Part shown: positions 5,850-6,578 of the stretch, piece after piece
Layout of the letters: every line of letters starts with the position of its first letter
Numbering within the stretch: position 1 is the first letter of the stretch
The notes under the pieces: model-generated
Database searches by the model: none
What the model saw: the letters and a program-made list of their open reading frames with translations, nothing else
Told to the model about the DNA's origin: nothing
Translations under genes and position numbers: made by a program
DNA from: Nitrospirota bacterium
GTDB taxonomy: Bacteria > Nitrospirota > JACRHJ01
Direction: 5' to 3'
DNA: 6,578 nt
Assembly (NCBI GenBank): GCA_021785055.1
Contig: JAJYGS010000156.1
Location: 1-6,578, forward strand

Positions 5850-6578
5850 ATGTGGAAGCAGCGCCTGAAAGAGAAGGTATTCACCATCCAGAAAATCCTG
5901 CTCATACTCGTTGGCGTTTTTATGGTCTATTCCCTGGCGGGTTTTTTCGTCATTCCGCCCATAGTGCGCAACATTGCGGAAAAAGACCTGTCCAAAAGCT
6001 TGAAAAGACCTGCAACCATCCGGAAAATCAGCTTTAATCCATACAACCTTACCCTTACGGTCTACGGCCTCTCCGTGGCCGGGCAAAAAGGCGGCAGATT
6101 CATATCCGTTGGCAAGATAACAGCGGATTTCCAGATAGTATCTGTCTTTAAAGGCGGCGTGGTTTTAAGAGAGCTTGTGGTGAACGACCCCTATGTGAGG
6201 ATTGTACGGAACGAAGACTTGACCTACAATTTTTCGGACCTGATCAGCGGTTCTAAAAAGAAAAAAGGGAAACCGCTTAATTTCTGTCTCGACAATATAA
6301 TCATAAGCGGCGGCAGAGTGGATTTCGACGACCGGCCCAAAAAAGCCTCGCACATCATTGACGGAATAACCATCATGGTGCCGTTTATCTCAAACTTCAG
6401 ATATGATACAGGCACATTCGTGCGCCCCGCCTTCTACGCCAGACTCGACGGAAGGCCGGTAGACCTCAAGGGCGAGACAAAGCCGTTTGCAAAGGGAGAA
6501 GAAACGCTGTTCAACATAAGGGTTAACGCCCTGAATATACCCAAGTATATGGAATATCTCCCGAAACAATACAAGCTC
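5850..6578 (+). CDS. DUF748 / AsmA-like envelope protein, 3'-truncated by the window edge
   Basis: The first 243 codons of a gene open to the right edge. My translation shows a short basic N-terminus (MWKQRLKEK), one hydrophobic segment at about residues 13-38 (ILLILVGVFMVYSLAGFF) acting as an uncleaved signal anchor, then a periplasmic part. This carries the signatures of DUF748 proteins: FFVIPPIV, a RPATIRKISFNPYNLTLTV stretch, GLSV and NDPYVRIVRNEDLTYNFSDL, followed by a Lys/Gly-rich loop (about 6255-6272). DUF748 belongs to the AsmA/TamB-like group of long beta-rich proteins anchored in the inner membrane and reaching across the periplasm. Some relatives are implicated in lipid transport or outer-membrane homeostasis. 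Members are often around 1000 aa, so most of the protein is probably outside the window. The start is supported by GGAGG at 5837-5841. Function of this member is not known. Confidence 0.88.
   Translation, partial: MWKQRLKEKVFTIQKILLILVGVFMVYSLAGFFVIPPIVRNIAEKDLSKSLKRPATIRKISFNPYNLTLTVYGLSVAGQKGGRFISVGKITADFQIVSVFKGGVVLRELVVNDPYVRIVRNEDLTYNFSDLISGSKKKKGKPLNFCLDNIIISGGRVDFDDRPKKASHIIDGITIMVPFISNFRYDTGTFVRPAFYARLDGRPVDLKGETKPFAKGEETLFNIRVNALNIPKYMEYLPKQYKL

Noticed and set aside
5828..6037. 69-codon + strand frame overlapping the DUF748 start
   Set aside because: Out of frame with the DUF748 gene, which has the GGAGG ribosome site at the right distance and family motifs from its first residues on.

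Overview
The window is an ordinary-looking stretch of a bacterial chromosome, all on the + strand. It holds five protein genes: a 5'-truncated topA, acs, a small cold-shock protein gene, a soluble receiver/histidine-kinase hybrid, and the first 243 codons of a DUF748 (AsmA-like) envelope protein that runs off the right edge. No tRNA, rRNA, CRISPR array, transposase or phage gene is visible. The coding sequence is moderately GC-rich, yet uses ATA (Ile) and AGG/AGA (Arg) freely. That usage, the DUF748 protein (implying a Gram-negative envelope) and the sensorless REC-HisKA-HATPase kinase suggest an uncultured Desulfobacterota- or Nitrospirota-type organism. This placement is inference with low confidence.

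Layout: (1) 1-2149, topA, DNA topoisomerase I with four C-terminal C4 zinc ribbons. (2) 2153-4132, acs, AMP-forming acetyl-CoA synthetase, starting 3 nt after the topA stop and so probably co-transcribed. (3) 4133-4301, an intergenic region with a sigma70-like promoter that runs directly into a terminator-like hairpin, followed by a structured leader. (4) 4302-4499, the cold-shock protein gene, closed by a strong intrinsic terminator at 4524-4558. (5) 4559-4600, an 8-bp-arm dyad and a -10-like hexamer just before the kinase gene, which has no visible Shine-Dalgarno. (6) 4601-5707, the receiver/histidine kinase. (7) 5708-5849, an intergenic region with a perfect extended -10 embedded in a 25-bp dyad, a palindromic dispersed-repeat remnant, and a good ribosome binding site. 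(8) 5850-6578, the start of the DUF748 gene.

The genes do not form an obvious pathway. topA (supercoiling), acs (acetate activation) and csp (RNA chaperone) are housekeeping or stress functions, the kinase is a signalling node with no partner in view, and DUF748 belongs to envelope maintenance. I found no convincing new multi-gene system. The most interesting signals are in the intergenic regions: the symmetric -10 dyad before DUF748, the possible leaderless start of the kinase gene, and the promoter/terminator overlap between acs and csp.
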